Assembly (NCBI GenBank): GCA_016214055.1
Contig: JACRPE010000015.1
Coordinates: 1 to 41,623, forward strand
Source: Candidatus Roizmanbacteria bacterium
GTDB taxonomy: Bacteria; Patescibacteriota; Microgenomatia; UBA1406; GWC2-37-13
Direction of reading: 5' to 3'
DNA length: 41,623 bases
Part shown: positions 7,828 through 14,904 of the stretch, piece after piece
Layout: each line of letters starts with the position of its first letter
Numbering within the stretch: the stretch's first letter is position 1
Notes under the pieces: generated by a model
What the model was told of the DNA's origin: nothing
Seen by the model: the letters and a program-made list of their open reading frames with translations, nothing else
Databases searched by the model: none
Position numbers and translations under genes: made by a program

Positions 7828-8094
7828 ATGAAAATAAACAAGATGATGTACGCAAACGCATTTGCAATTACTGTGGCATTTGTTTGGACAATTTGTTCTC
7901 TCGGGGTTGCATTTTTCCCCGATCTTTCACTCATGATGAGTAAATGGTTTATGCATGGCCTAAGTATGACTACGCTCGGACTTTGGAAAGTAACTCTAGA
8001 CGGTTTTATTCTCGGAGGCATAGTGCTGGTAGGTTTCGGATGGGTAACCGGTTACGTGTTTGGAGGGAGTCTAGAATATTTTGGCAAGAAATAA
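7828..8094 (+). CDS. DUF5676-like small membrane protein
   Basis: An 88-residue protein with two long hydrophobic segments (about 8-32 and 55-80). The composition and Trp-rich middle resemble the DUF5676 membrane family, often found beside copper or mercury genes; this is recognition by eye. The ATG follows a near-perfect Shine-Dalgarno (GGGAGGTGAT, 7813-7822), one of the clearest in the window and typical of an internal operon gene. It lies 19 nt after the Cys-rich protein gene and just before the response regulator. Confidence 0.62.
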   Translation: MKINKMMYANAFAITVAFVWTICSLGVAFFPDLSLMMSKWFMHGLSMTTLGLWKVTLDGFILGGIVLVGFGWVTGYVFGGSLEYFGKK

Positions 8095-8106
8095 TACAAT
8101 ATAGGT

Positions 8107-8790
8107 ATGAGGATATTGCTGATTGAGGATGAGAAGAGACTTTCTCATTATGTAAAAAAAGGATTAACCGAGTCCGGATTTGCGGTTGATACCGCGTATG
8201 ATGGAGAAGACGGCCTATATTTAGCAAAGGAAGAGACCTATGATGCCATCATACTTGATGTAATGCTTCCTAAGTTAAGTGGTGTGGAAGTTTGTAAACA
8301 ACTTCGTGCAACTTCAAAAAATACTCCGGTAATCATGCTTACCGCCCGCGGGGAAACGGAAGATAAGATATCGGGACTTGAGTCGGGGGCAGACGATTAC
8401 CTCACCAAGCCATTTGTCTTTGCCGAACTCAAAGCTCGGATTAATGCACTCATCAGACGGAACTATCATCAGACATCTAACAATCTTTCTATTTCTGACT
8501 TGGAAGTTGATCCGCTCAAACATACGGTCAAAAGAAGTAAAATATTAATTAAATTAACTCCAAAAGAATTTGCAATTCTTGAATTATTACTTCGAAGAAA
8601 AGATGAGGTTGTAACTCGTACGCAAGTCATCGAGCATGTATGGGATTATAACTTTGACAGTATGTCCAATGTGGTCGATGTATTTATGGGGACACTGCGG
8701 AAGAAAATAGATCGCAGTCATAAAATAAAACTTATCCATACCTTACACGGAGTAGGCTACATGATTTCAGACAAACCGCCAAAAGTATGA
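8107..8790 (+). CDS. OmpR/PhoB-family response regulator
   Basis: A 227-residue two-domain regulator. The receiver domain (1-120) has the acidic pocket (EDE, residues 7-9), phospho-acceptor Asp51 (IILDVMLP), the LTARG switch segment and Lys101 (LTKPF). The C-terminal winged helix (about 128-225) has the TPKEFAILELLLR and VVDVFMGTLRKKID segments of the OmpR/PhoB type. That class binds direct repeats with an 11-bp period, matching boxes A-D around this gene. A TACAAT at 8095-8100, 6 nt before the ATG, suggests a leaderless transcript of its own; no TCTTCAT box precedes it. It overlaps the kinase by ATGA. Confidence 0.95.
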   Translation: MRILLIEDEKRLSHYVKKGLTESGFAVDTAYDGEDGLYLAKEETYDAIILDVMLPKLSGVEVCKQLRATSKNTPVIMLTARGETEDKISGLESGADDYLTKPFVFAELKARINALIRRNYHQTSNNLSISDLEVDPLKHTVKRSKILIKLTPKEFAILELLLRRKDEVVTRTQVIEHVWDYNFDSMSNVVDVFMGTLRKKIDRSHKIKLIHTLHGVGYMISDKPPKV

Positions 8791-9785
8791 AAATATTTTT
8801 TCAATCACTCCGTTTCAGACTGCTCTTTTGGTATATTTTGAGCCTTGCATTTTTAGGAACATTTATCGTTCTTACCGTACACATCTTACAGTACAAATAC
8901 AGCACTCAACTTATCATTGGATTATTTATCCTTCTTGCCATCATTGGTTTTATCGCCGTGTATAGGATCACCCGGTCCATAGGGTTTCTCTCTTCCCAGA
9001 TGATGAAGGTTTCAAGCAAGACACTTGACAAGAGAGTAACATCTTTCAAAGGAAATGATGAGATAGCGCAACTTGCAAAAACGATAAATGAATTGCTTGA
9101 CCGGTTGGATAAGGCATTCAAAAGGGAGCGGCAATTTATAGCCGACGTAGCTCATGAAATGAAGACACCGATTGCAACCCTGCGAAGCAGTTTTGAAGTT
9201 ACTCTGCAAAAAGAGAGGTCAAACGATGAATATAAAAAAATTATTAAAGATTCAATAACTGAAACAGATAGATTAACCACAACCCTTAAGGATGTGTTGG
9301 ACCTTGCATGGAGTGAAGTTCCGAATGAAAGTCTCAAGGGTATATTTGATTTGTCAGAACTCATAAATGAAATGGCTGAAATAGCGCAGAAACTTGGCTC
9401 AAAAAAACAAATCGAAATTACTCATTCCATTTCTCCCCATATTCAAATGATTGGTTTTCGTGAACGGTTGGGAAGAGCTTTGTTAAATATCGTCGACAAT
9501 GCAATAAAGTACACAAGGCACAACGGGAAGGTTCACATTTCTTTAATAAAAGAATATAACAATGCCCTAATTACCATAAAAGACAACGGGCAGGGGATTG
9601 AAGAAAGCGAGATTGAACATATTTTTGATCGATTCTATCGAGGCTCGAAAGCGGAGAAAATATTTGGCGCAGGATTAGGACTCGCTATTGCTCAGGCGAC
9701 GGTAAGCATTCATCGGGGCGTAATACAGGTAAAAAGCAAGCCCGGAGTGGGTTCGACCTTTTCAATCGTTCTCTCGCTTTCCTAA
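8787..9785 (+). CDS. sensor histidine kinase with almost no external domain
   Basis: A 332-residue kinase paired with the preceding regulator. Two membrane helices (about 11-31 and 42-59) are joined by only about ten residues (HILQYKYSTQ), followed by a HAMP-like linker, a dimerisation domain with phospho-acceptor His123 (DVAHEMKTPIA), and an ATPase domain with N box (NIVDNAIKYT), G1 (DNGQGIEE), F box (FDRFYRG) and G2 (GAGLGLAIA). Copper kinases such as CusS have a large periplasmic loop, which is missing here. Sensing must occur in the membrane or through another protein. Confidence 0.94.
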   Translation: MKIFFQSLRFRLLFWYILSLAFLGTFIVLTVHILQYKYSTQLIIGLFILLAIIGFIAVYRITRSIGFLSSQMMKVSSKTLDKRVTSFKGNDEIAQLAKTINELLDRLDKAFKRERQFIADVAHEMKTPIATLRSSFEVTLQKERSNDEYKKIIKDSITETDRLTTTLKDVLDLAWSEVPNESLKGIFDLSELINEMAEIAQKLGSKKQIEITHSISPHIQMIGFRERLGRALLNIVDNAIKYTRHNGKVHISLIKEYNNALITIKDNGQGIEESEIEHIFDRFYRGSKAEKIFGAGLGLAIAQATVSIHRGVIQVKSKPGVGSTFSIVLSLS

Positions 9786-9789
9786 GCTT

Positions 9790-9832
9790 CCTTCATCATT
9801 TCTTCATGGGGATCACGAAAAAAAATCATAAT
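9790..9832 (+). promoter_or_regulatory. direct-repeat operator (box B) of the CPD-type ATPase gene
   Basis: CCTTCAT (9790-9796) and TCTTCAT (9801-9807) are separated by CATT, again with an 11-bp period. The first -10-like sequence after it is CATAAT at 9827-9832, 19 nt away rather than the 11 nt of the other boxes. A second candidate is TATTCT at 9837-9842, 6 nt before the ATG. The promoter geometry is therefore less certain here. Confidence 0.6.
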
Positions 9833-9848
9833 ATTGTATTCTTAATAT

Positions 9849-11888
9849 ATGGAACACATGAATCATGATATGAAAAGCATGGATCATGAAACTGCCATGA
9901 CGGATCCCTCAATGGCAAAGACCATGGAAAAAGACATGCGGGACCGCTTTCTTTGGTCACTACTTTTTACTATTCCCATTATTCTTTACTCACCGATTTT
10001 TACGGGCTTATTTAAAATACAGCTACCAAGTCCTATTCCCATAAATTGGTTGCTTTTTATTCTCACCACACCGATTGTATTTAAGTTCGGTTCAATATTT
10101 CCGGTAGGAGCATATCAGGCTCTCAGGAAAAAAACATTAAACATGATGGTGCTCATCGCAATTGGTGTATTGACTGCATATGTTTTTAGTGTATTCATTA
10201 CGTTCATCGGAGGAGAGACGTTTTTTGACGCTGCCGCAATGCTTACCACCTTTGTCCTTTTTGGACATTGGATGGAGATGAAATCCCGCCGCGGGACATC
10301 AGATGCTTTGCGGGCTTTGTTTGATCTGGTTCCTCCCCAAGCACGGGTTATCCGAAATGGAAAAGAGATTCTTTTAGCAACATCTGAGGTAATGATTGGA
10401 GATGTGATTATGTTAAAGCCCGGAGATAAAGTTGCGGTTGATGGAGAGGTGTTGACAGGTGAAACTTCTATTGATGAGTCATTAGTTACCGGCGAATCAA
10501 TTCCTGTATTAAAAAAAGTTGGAGGCCGCGTAATTGGGGGGACAATAAATCAAACAGGTTCCATTACATTCAAGGCAACTAAAATAGGGTCTGATACTGC
10601 GCTTGCGCAAATCGTAAAGCTGGTTGAAACAGCACAAAATTCAAAAGCTCCCGGTCAACGTCTTGCGGATAAAGCCGCACAGTATCTCGTGATTTTAGCC
10701 GTTGGAGCAGGTCTCATCACTTTTGTATATTGGTATTTTCTTGCAGGAAAAGAGATGCTTATGGCACTCATGTTTGCGGTTTCAGCTATTGTTGTTGCTT
10801 GCCCTGATGCATTAGGATTAGCTACCCCTACTGCAGTTGCCGTAGGGACCGGACTTGGTGCAAAACACAACATACTCATTAAGGACGCTTCAACCCTTGA
10901 ACAAACTTCAAAAATTCAAGCAGTAGTTTTAGATAAAACAGGGACGCTGACTGAAGGGAAGCCAAAAATTACCGATATTGTAGTTACGCCGGACACAACT
11001 GAAAATGAAGTGTTGCGGATGAATGCGGCAGTTGAGGCAAAATCAGGACATCCGTTGAGTAAGGCGATAGTTGAGGAAGCGCAAAAAAGACAGATTATTA
11101 TTCCGGAAAAAGTTGAACAGTTTAATGCAATTTCAGGCCATGGAGTGGAAGGAGTAGTCGAGGGAAAACACATACTCGTCGGTAATATCCGATTGATGAA
11201 AGATAAAAATATCGATTTAACTTCTCTTCAAGAAAATATAGATAGATTACTCGATCAAGGAAAAACATTAATGTTGGTTGCAATTGAAGACAAGATAAAA
11301 GGCGTGATAGCTGTTGCGGATCCCATAAAAAACACGGCAAAAACTGCGATAGCAAAGATGAGGGAGTTGGGACTGGAGGTCGCTATGATAACGGGGGATA
11401 ATAAAAAAACAGCCGAGGCAATTGGAAAACAACTGGGAATTAGTCGGGTATTTGCGGAAGTGTTACCTCAGGATAAAGCAAATTATGTAAAAAAATTACA
11501 GGATGAAGGTAAATTTGTTGCGATGGTAGGGGACGGAGTGAATGATGCCCCCGCTCTAGCTCAAGCTGACATCGGTATTGCGATTGGGGCTGGGACGGAT
11601 GTAGCAATTGAAACAGCCAATATTGTTCTCATGAAGTCAGACCCTGCCGATATTTTGCGGGCCATACGATTGAGTAAAGCGACCGTTACCAAGATGAAAC
11701 AAAATCTCGTTTGGGCGAGCGTTTACAATGTCCTGGCAATTCCTGTTGCGGCAGGGGTGTTATATCCCCAATTTGGTATCACTTTACGGCCTGAAGTATC
11801 CGCTCTTCTCATGTCTTTATCATCTATCATTGTTGCGGTGAATGCGGTGTTACTTAAGCGAGCGGAAAAGGATTTAATATCGGTTTAA
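9849..11888 (+). CDS. P1B-type heavy-metal ATPase with CPD motif
   Basis: A 679-residue metal pump. Its N-terminus is Met/His/Asp-rich (MEHMNHDMKSMDHE), as in CopB-like pumps, and it has no HMA domain. Conserved parts are TGES (actuator), DKTGTLT with phosphorylated Asp362, the SGHPL nucleotide-binding motif and GDGVNDAPAL. The metal-site motif in helix 6 is Cys318-Pro-Asp320, not the CPC of CopA or CPH of CopB. Helices 7-8 keep YN and the MSLSS segment common in copper pumps. Copper or silver efflux is the likely role, but the Asp makes specificity open. It has its own promoter with box B, 63 nt after the kinase. Confidence 0.9.
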   Translation: MEHMNHDMKSMDHETAMTDPSMAKTMEKDMRDRFLWSLLFTIPIILYSPIFTGLFKIQLPSPIPINWLLFILTTPIVFKFGSIFPVGAYQALRKKTLNMMVLIAIGVLTAYVFSVFITFIGGETFFDAAAMLTTFVLFGHWMEMKSRRGTSDALRALFDLVPPQARVIRNGKEILLATSEVMIGDVIMLKPGDKVAVDGEVLTGETSIDESLVTGESIPVLKKVGGRVIGGTINQTGSITFKATKIGSDTALAQIVKLVETAQNSKAPGQRLADKAAQYLVILAVGAGLITFVYWYFLAGKEMLMALMFAVSAIVVACPDALGLATPTAVAVGTGLGAKHNILIKDASTLEQTSKIQAVVLDKTGTLTEGKPKITDIVVTPDTTENEVLRMNAAVEAKSGHPLSKAIVEEAQKRQIIIPEKVEQFNAISGHGVEGVVEGKHILVGNIRLMKDKNIDLTSLQENIDRLLDQGKTLMLVAIEDKIKGVIAVADPIKNTAKTAIAKMRELGLEVAMITGDNKKTAEAIGKQLGISRVFAEVLPQDKANYVKKLQDEGKFVAMVGDGVNDAPALAQADIGIAIGAGTDVAIETANIVLMKSDPADILRAIRLSKATVTKMKQNLVWASVYNVLAIPVAAGVLYPQFGITLRPEVSALLMSLSSIIVAVNAVLLKRAEKDLISV

Positions 11889-11892
11889 ATAT

Positions 11893-11927
11893 TCTTCATA
11901 ATTTCTTCATGTCATGTTTGATATCTT
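11893..11927 (+). promoter_or_regulatory. direct-repeat operator (box C) and -10 of the DsbA-like gene
   Basis: TCTTCAT at 11893-11899 and 11904-11910 flank AATT. Eleven nt later lies a -10-like TATCTT (11922-11927), and 7 nt after that the ATG at 11935. This spacing decides the start of the DsbA-like gene, because the earlier ATG at 11914 would lie upstream of the -10. Confidence 0.7.
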
Positions 11928-11934
11928 TTTCTTG

Positions 11935-12714
11935 ATGAATAGTCAATATATAACCACATACAAAGAAGAAGAAAAATCGGAACCGCCAAATATCCAACTT
12001 ATTCTTTTAATCATAATTATGATCTTTTCGGGATATCTTTATATGAAAGTAAAGGCGCTTGAACGCAGGACGGTGAGTGCTTTGACGACAAATACAACGC
12101 AGCAAATAGTAACTTCAGTACCCAATAGTCCTACTTTGACTCCTCCTACCCCTCAAACTTATGACGCCATACCAAGTGTAACAAGCAAAGATCATGTACG
12201 GGGAAACATAAACGCGAAAATTGTTTTGGTTGAGTACTCGGATCTTGAGTGTCCCTTTTGCAAAAAATTTCATCAAACAATGAAGCAAGTATTAAAAGAA
12301 TATGGGGATAAAGTAGCCTGGGTATACCGGCATTATCCGCTTTCATTCCATGAAAACGCACAAAAAGAAGCCGAGGCGAGCGAATGTGCGGCTGATCAGG
12401 GAGGCAGCATAACTTTTTGGAATTATGTCGATGAGCTCCTTGACAGAACAACGTCAAACGGTAAAGGCTTTGCTCTTAATAAATTAGTACCCCTCGCTGA
12501 GGAATTGGGCTTGGACGGAAAGAAATTCAAAGCCTGTCTTGATAATGGCACATACGAACAAAAGGTTAAAAAAGGAGTTGAAGATGCTGAAAAAGCGGGT
12601 AAGCTCGGGACGCCAACCATGATCATTATTCCCTCAACGGGGAAACGAAGTATTATACCGGGCGCACTTTCCTTTGACGAAATAAAAAAACAGTTGGATC
12701 AGATATTAAAATGA
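11935..12714 (+). CDS. membrane-anchored DsbA-like thiol oxidoreductase
   Basis: A 259-residue protein with a short cytoplasmic N-terminus, one membrane helix (about 19-40), a Thr/Pro-rich linker and a DsbA-type thioredoxin fold. The active site is CPFC (LECPFCKKFH), and the cis-proline loop is LGTPTM. It also has an extra Cys pair (ECAADQ and KACLDN) typical of this DSBA-like group. It should form or shuffle disulfides outside the membrane. It has its own promoter with box C, so it is likely co-regulated with the metal pumps. Confidence 0.9.
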   Translation: MNSQYITTYKEEEKSEPPNIQLILLIIIMIFSGYLYMKVKALERRTVSALTTNTTQQIVTSVPNSPTLTPPTPQTYDAIPSVTSKDHVRGNINAKIVLVEYSDLECPFCKKFHQTMKQVLKEYGDKVAWVYRHYPLSFHENAQKEAEASECAADQGGSITFWNYVDELLDRTTSNGKGFALNKLVPLAEELGLDGKKFKACLDNGTYEQKVKKGVEDAEKAGKLGTPTMIIIPSTGKRSIIPGALSFDEIKKQLDQILK

Positions 12715-12724
12715 AGCGTAAAAT

Positions 12725-12759
12725 TCTTCATGTTTTCTTCATGACCAATTTGGTATCAT
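12725..12759 (+). promoter_or_regulatory. direct-repeat operator (box D) and -10 of the HMA-SafE-cupredoxin gene
   Basis: TCTTCAT at 12725-12731 and 12736-12742 flank GTTT. The second repeat ends exactly 11 nt before TATCAT (12754-12759), the same distance as in boxes A and C. Unlike those, the predicted leader to the ATG at 12806 is about 40 nt, and no clear Shine-Dalgarno is visible in it. Confidence 0.7.
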
Positions 12760-12805
12760 CTCATCATAAGGGAAACAAACAATTAATAATTTCAAAAATG
12801 AAAAT

Positions 12806-14632
12806 ATGAATAAAGCAACCGTACATATCAAGGGCATGCATTGCCGATCTTGTGAGATATTGGTCGAGGATGAGCTCCGTAAAATAAGCGGAGTTACTGA
12901 CGTGAAGGTAAACGAAAAAAAAGGGAGTGCCTATGTATGTTATGAAGGGAATCTTGATAATCAAAAAATAGAAGAAGCAGTCCGCAACGCAGGATATGAA
13001 TTGGGATTTAAAGAGAAGGCACCTCTTTTTTCAAAACGGATGCAGGATTATAAAGAGCTGGGATTTGCCTTCTTGGTTATGGTACTTCTTTATATGATCG
13101 GCAAAGAGCTGGGAATATTTAATTTTGCGATAAAATCCGGCAGTAACTACAGCAGTCTTCCCATTGTATTTTTGGTGGGATTGACAGCCGGCATATCAAC
13201 CTGTATGGCTCTTGTGGGTGGATTGGTACTTGCGGCCTCTGCCCGATTTGTGGAAAAGCACCCACAGGCATCCACTCTCCAGAAATTTAAGCCGCACATC
13301 TCTTTTAATGCGGGTCGTATCATTTCCTTCTTCGTTTTTGGAGGAATCATTGGATTTGCCGGATCTTTTTTCCAACTATCGTCCACAACCCTTGGGATTT
13401 TAACTATTGCGGTCGGTGGTGTGATGGTCCTTATGGGTTTACAGTTAACTGAAATTTTTCCGCGACTCAATGGGCTGCAGTTTACCCTTCCAAAGGGAAT
13501 AAGCAGGGCGCTTGGGATTAAGGAACAGTCTGAAAAAGAATATAGTCATACGAACTCATTTATTTTAGGAGCATCCACCTTCTTTCTCCCCTGCGGATTT
13601 ACCCAGGCGATGCAACTTTTTGCGATCAGTAGCGGTAACCCGATAACGGGAGCACTCACCATGGGAGTATTTGCGCTCGGCACAGCTCCCGGTCTTCTGG
13701 GAATCGGCGGATTAACATCAGTCATAAAAGGAGCCTTTGCAAAACCTTTTTTCAAGTTCGCGGGACTGATTGTTATCTTTATGGCAGTCTTTAATATTTC
13801 AAACGGATTAAATCTCGCGGGTATTAATGTCAATGCATTTTTAAATCAAAGCCCGGCAGTTTCCACTCAAGCTGATCCAAATGTAACATTGGAAAACGGA
13901 GTACAGGTTGTGAAGATGACTCAAAACGCAAGCGGTTATTCCCCAAATTCATTCACCATAAAAAAAGGAATTCCGGTCAAATGGGTGGTGACATCTGAGG
14001 ACGCATTCACTTGTGCCGCAAGTATCGTTTCCTCAAAATTGGGAATACGAAAAAACCTTGAAGCGGGAGAAAATATCATTGAATTTACGCCAACTGAAGT
14101 GGGAGATATCCGCTTCACCTGCAGTATGGGTATGTATAGCGGTTCATTTAACGTGATAGATAGTAACTCTTCATCGAGTTCAAGCGAGCAGAGTAATATC
14201 GGTCAACCTACATCGGCTCCTCAGGCAACTGCCGTAAAAGCAGGTGCATCATGTGGAGGAGGTGGTGGAGGATGTGGTTGTGGTGCGAAGGTACAAAAGC
14301 AGGCGGCGGTGGACGCAGATAAAACTCCTCCGGTCAAAGCCGAAAAAAAAGATTCGGTTCAGGTTCTTAACGCAACATATTCGGTGAATGAAGATGTCAA
14401 ACCGAGTAAATTTACCGTGAAGGCGGGAAGCCCGGTCCGGTTTGATGTCCTTGCCAAAGAAGACGGGGCCGGCTGTATGGGAAGTATCATGATACCGGGA
14501 CTTGATAACAATCCACAAGGATTTGAAAAAGGCAAAACAACATCCCTCTCTTTCACTCCAACCAAGCCGGGAACATACACCATTACATGTGCGATGGGGG
14601 TTCCGAGAGGATCGATCATAGTCGAGTTATAA
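12806..14632 (+). CDS. HMA - SafE/DsbD-like - double cupredoxin fusion protein
   Basis: A 608-residue fusion. Residues 1-67 are an HMA domain with MHCRSC (Cys13, Cys16). About 75-340 form a SafE/DsbD_2-type membrane domain with TCMALVGG and the PCGFTQAMQ motif. Two cupredoxin-like domains follow (about 355-450 and 510-608). Each has a Cys near its start (FTC, AGC) and a late Cys plus Met (FTCSMGM, ITCAMG), ligands like those of blue-copper folds. Between them lies a Ser-rich stretch and a Gly/Cys cluster (CGGGGGGCGCG). It could pass copper from cytoplasm to outer binding domains. Similar HMA-SafE-cupredoxin proteins occur in other bacteria. Its promoter carries box D. Confidence 0.88.
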   Translation: MNKATVHIKGMHCRSCEILVEDELRKISGVTDVKVNEKKGSAYVCYEGNLDNQKIEEAVRNAGYELGFKEKAPLFSKRMQDYKELGFAFLVMVLLYMIGKELGIFNFAIKSGSNYSSLPIVFLVGLTAGISTCMALVGGLVLAASARFVEKHPQASTLQKFKPHISFNAGRIISFFVFGGIIGFAGSFFQLSSTTLGILTIAVGGVMVLMGLQLTEIFPRLNGLQFTLPKGISRALGIKEQSEKEYSHTNSFILGASTFFLPCGFTQAMQLFAISSGNPITGALTMGVFALGTAPGLLGIGGLTSVIKGAFAKPFFKFAGLIVIFMAVFNISNGLNLAGINVNAFLNQSPAVSTQADPNVTLENGVQVVKMTQNASGYSPNSFTIKKGIPVKWVVTSEDAFTCAASIVSSKLGIRKNLEAGENIIEFTPTEVGDIRFTCSMGMYSGSFNVIDSNSSSSSSEQSNIGQPTSAPQATAVKAGASCGGGGGGCGCGAKVQKQAAVDADKTPPVKAEKKDSVQVLNATYSVNEDVKPSKFTVKAGSPVRFDVLAKEDGAGCMGSIMIPGLDNNPQGFEKGKTTSLSFTPTKPGTYTITCAMGVPRGSIIVEL

Positions 14633-14660
14633 GTAGGGACAGGTCGCGACCTGTCCGTAC
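14633..14660. repeat. palindromic repeat, GTA-G-stem-G-TAC type (copy 1)
   Basis: A perfect 20-bp palindrome (14637-14656, starting GGACAGGTC) is flanked by G on both sides and by GTA/TAC. The same frame (GTA, G, stem, G, TAC) with a different stem recurs at 20332-20358. Each copy sits between two genes read in the same direction. There is no T-run after the stem, so it is not a standard terminator. Confidence 0.75.
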
Positions 14661-14684
14661 TCATTTATAAATTTATTTAAAAAT

Positions 14685-14900
14685 ATGATACAAACAACCA
14701 GATTGCAATTATCAGGAATGACATGTGGAGCTTGTGAGAAGGTGATTACAAAAAGATTAAAAACCATTGAAGGAGTACAGGACGTGTCAGTATCCGCACA
14801 AAGCGGTCAGACATCAATATCTGCCACCCGATCGATCACAAATGATGAAGTCACAAAAGCTCTGCAGAATACTCATTATAAAATTGTAAGCATAGGGTAA
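14685..14900 (+). CDS. copZ: CopZ-like HMA copper chaperone
   Basis: A 71-residue stand-alone heavy-metal-associated domain with the GMTCGAC metal motif and the beta-alpha-beta-beta-alpha-beta pattern of CopZ/Atx1. It should carry Cu(I) in the cytoplasm to the CopA pump, whose gene starts 4 nt after its stop. No Shine-Dalgarno precedes the ATG, and no TCTTCAT box was found in the 52-bp gap upstream, so it may be read through from the fusion-protein gene. Confidence 0.9.
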   Translation: MIQTTRLQLSGMTCGACEKVITKRLKTIEGVQDVSVSAQSGQTSISATRSITNDEVTKALQNTHYKIVSIG

Positions 14901-14904
14901 AAAT

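Noticed and set aside
7764-8021. 85-codon minus-strand frame ending PTPSPLFRGGLN
   Set aside because: It is antisense to the DUF5676-like gene; its tail is just the reverse translation of the C/G-run repeat.
9787-9818. exact 11-nt spacing between box B and a -10
   Set aside because: At that distance the sequence is only A's; the nearest -10-like hexamers are further down, so box B was not counted as having the same promoter geometry.
14637-14656. palindrome as terminator of the HMA-SafE-cupredoxin gene
   Set aside because: The stem is strong, but no T-run follows it, and the same kind of palindrome lies inside the groES-groEL operon.
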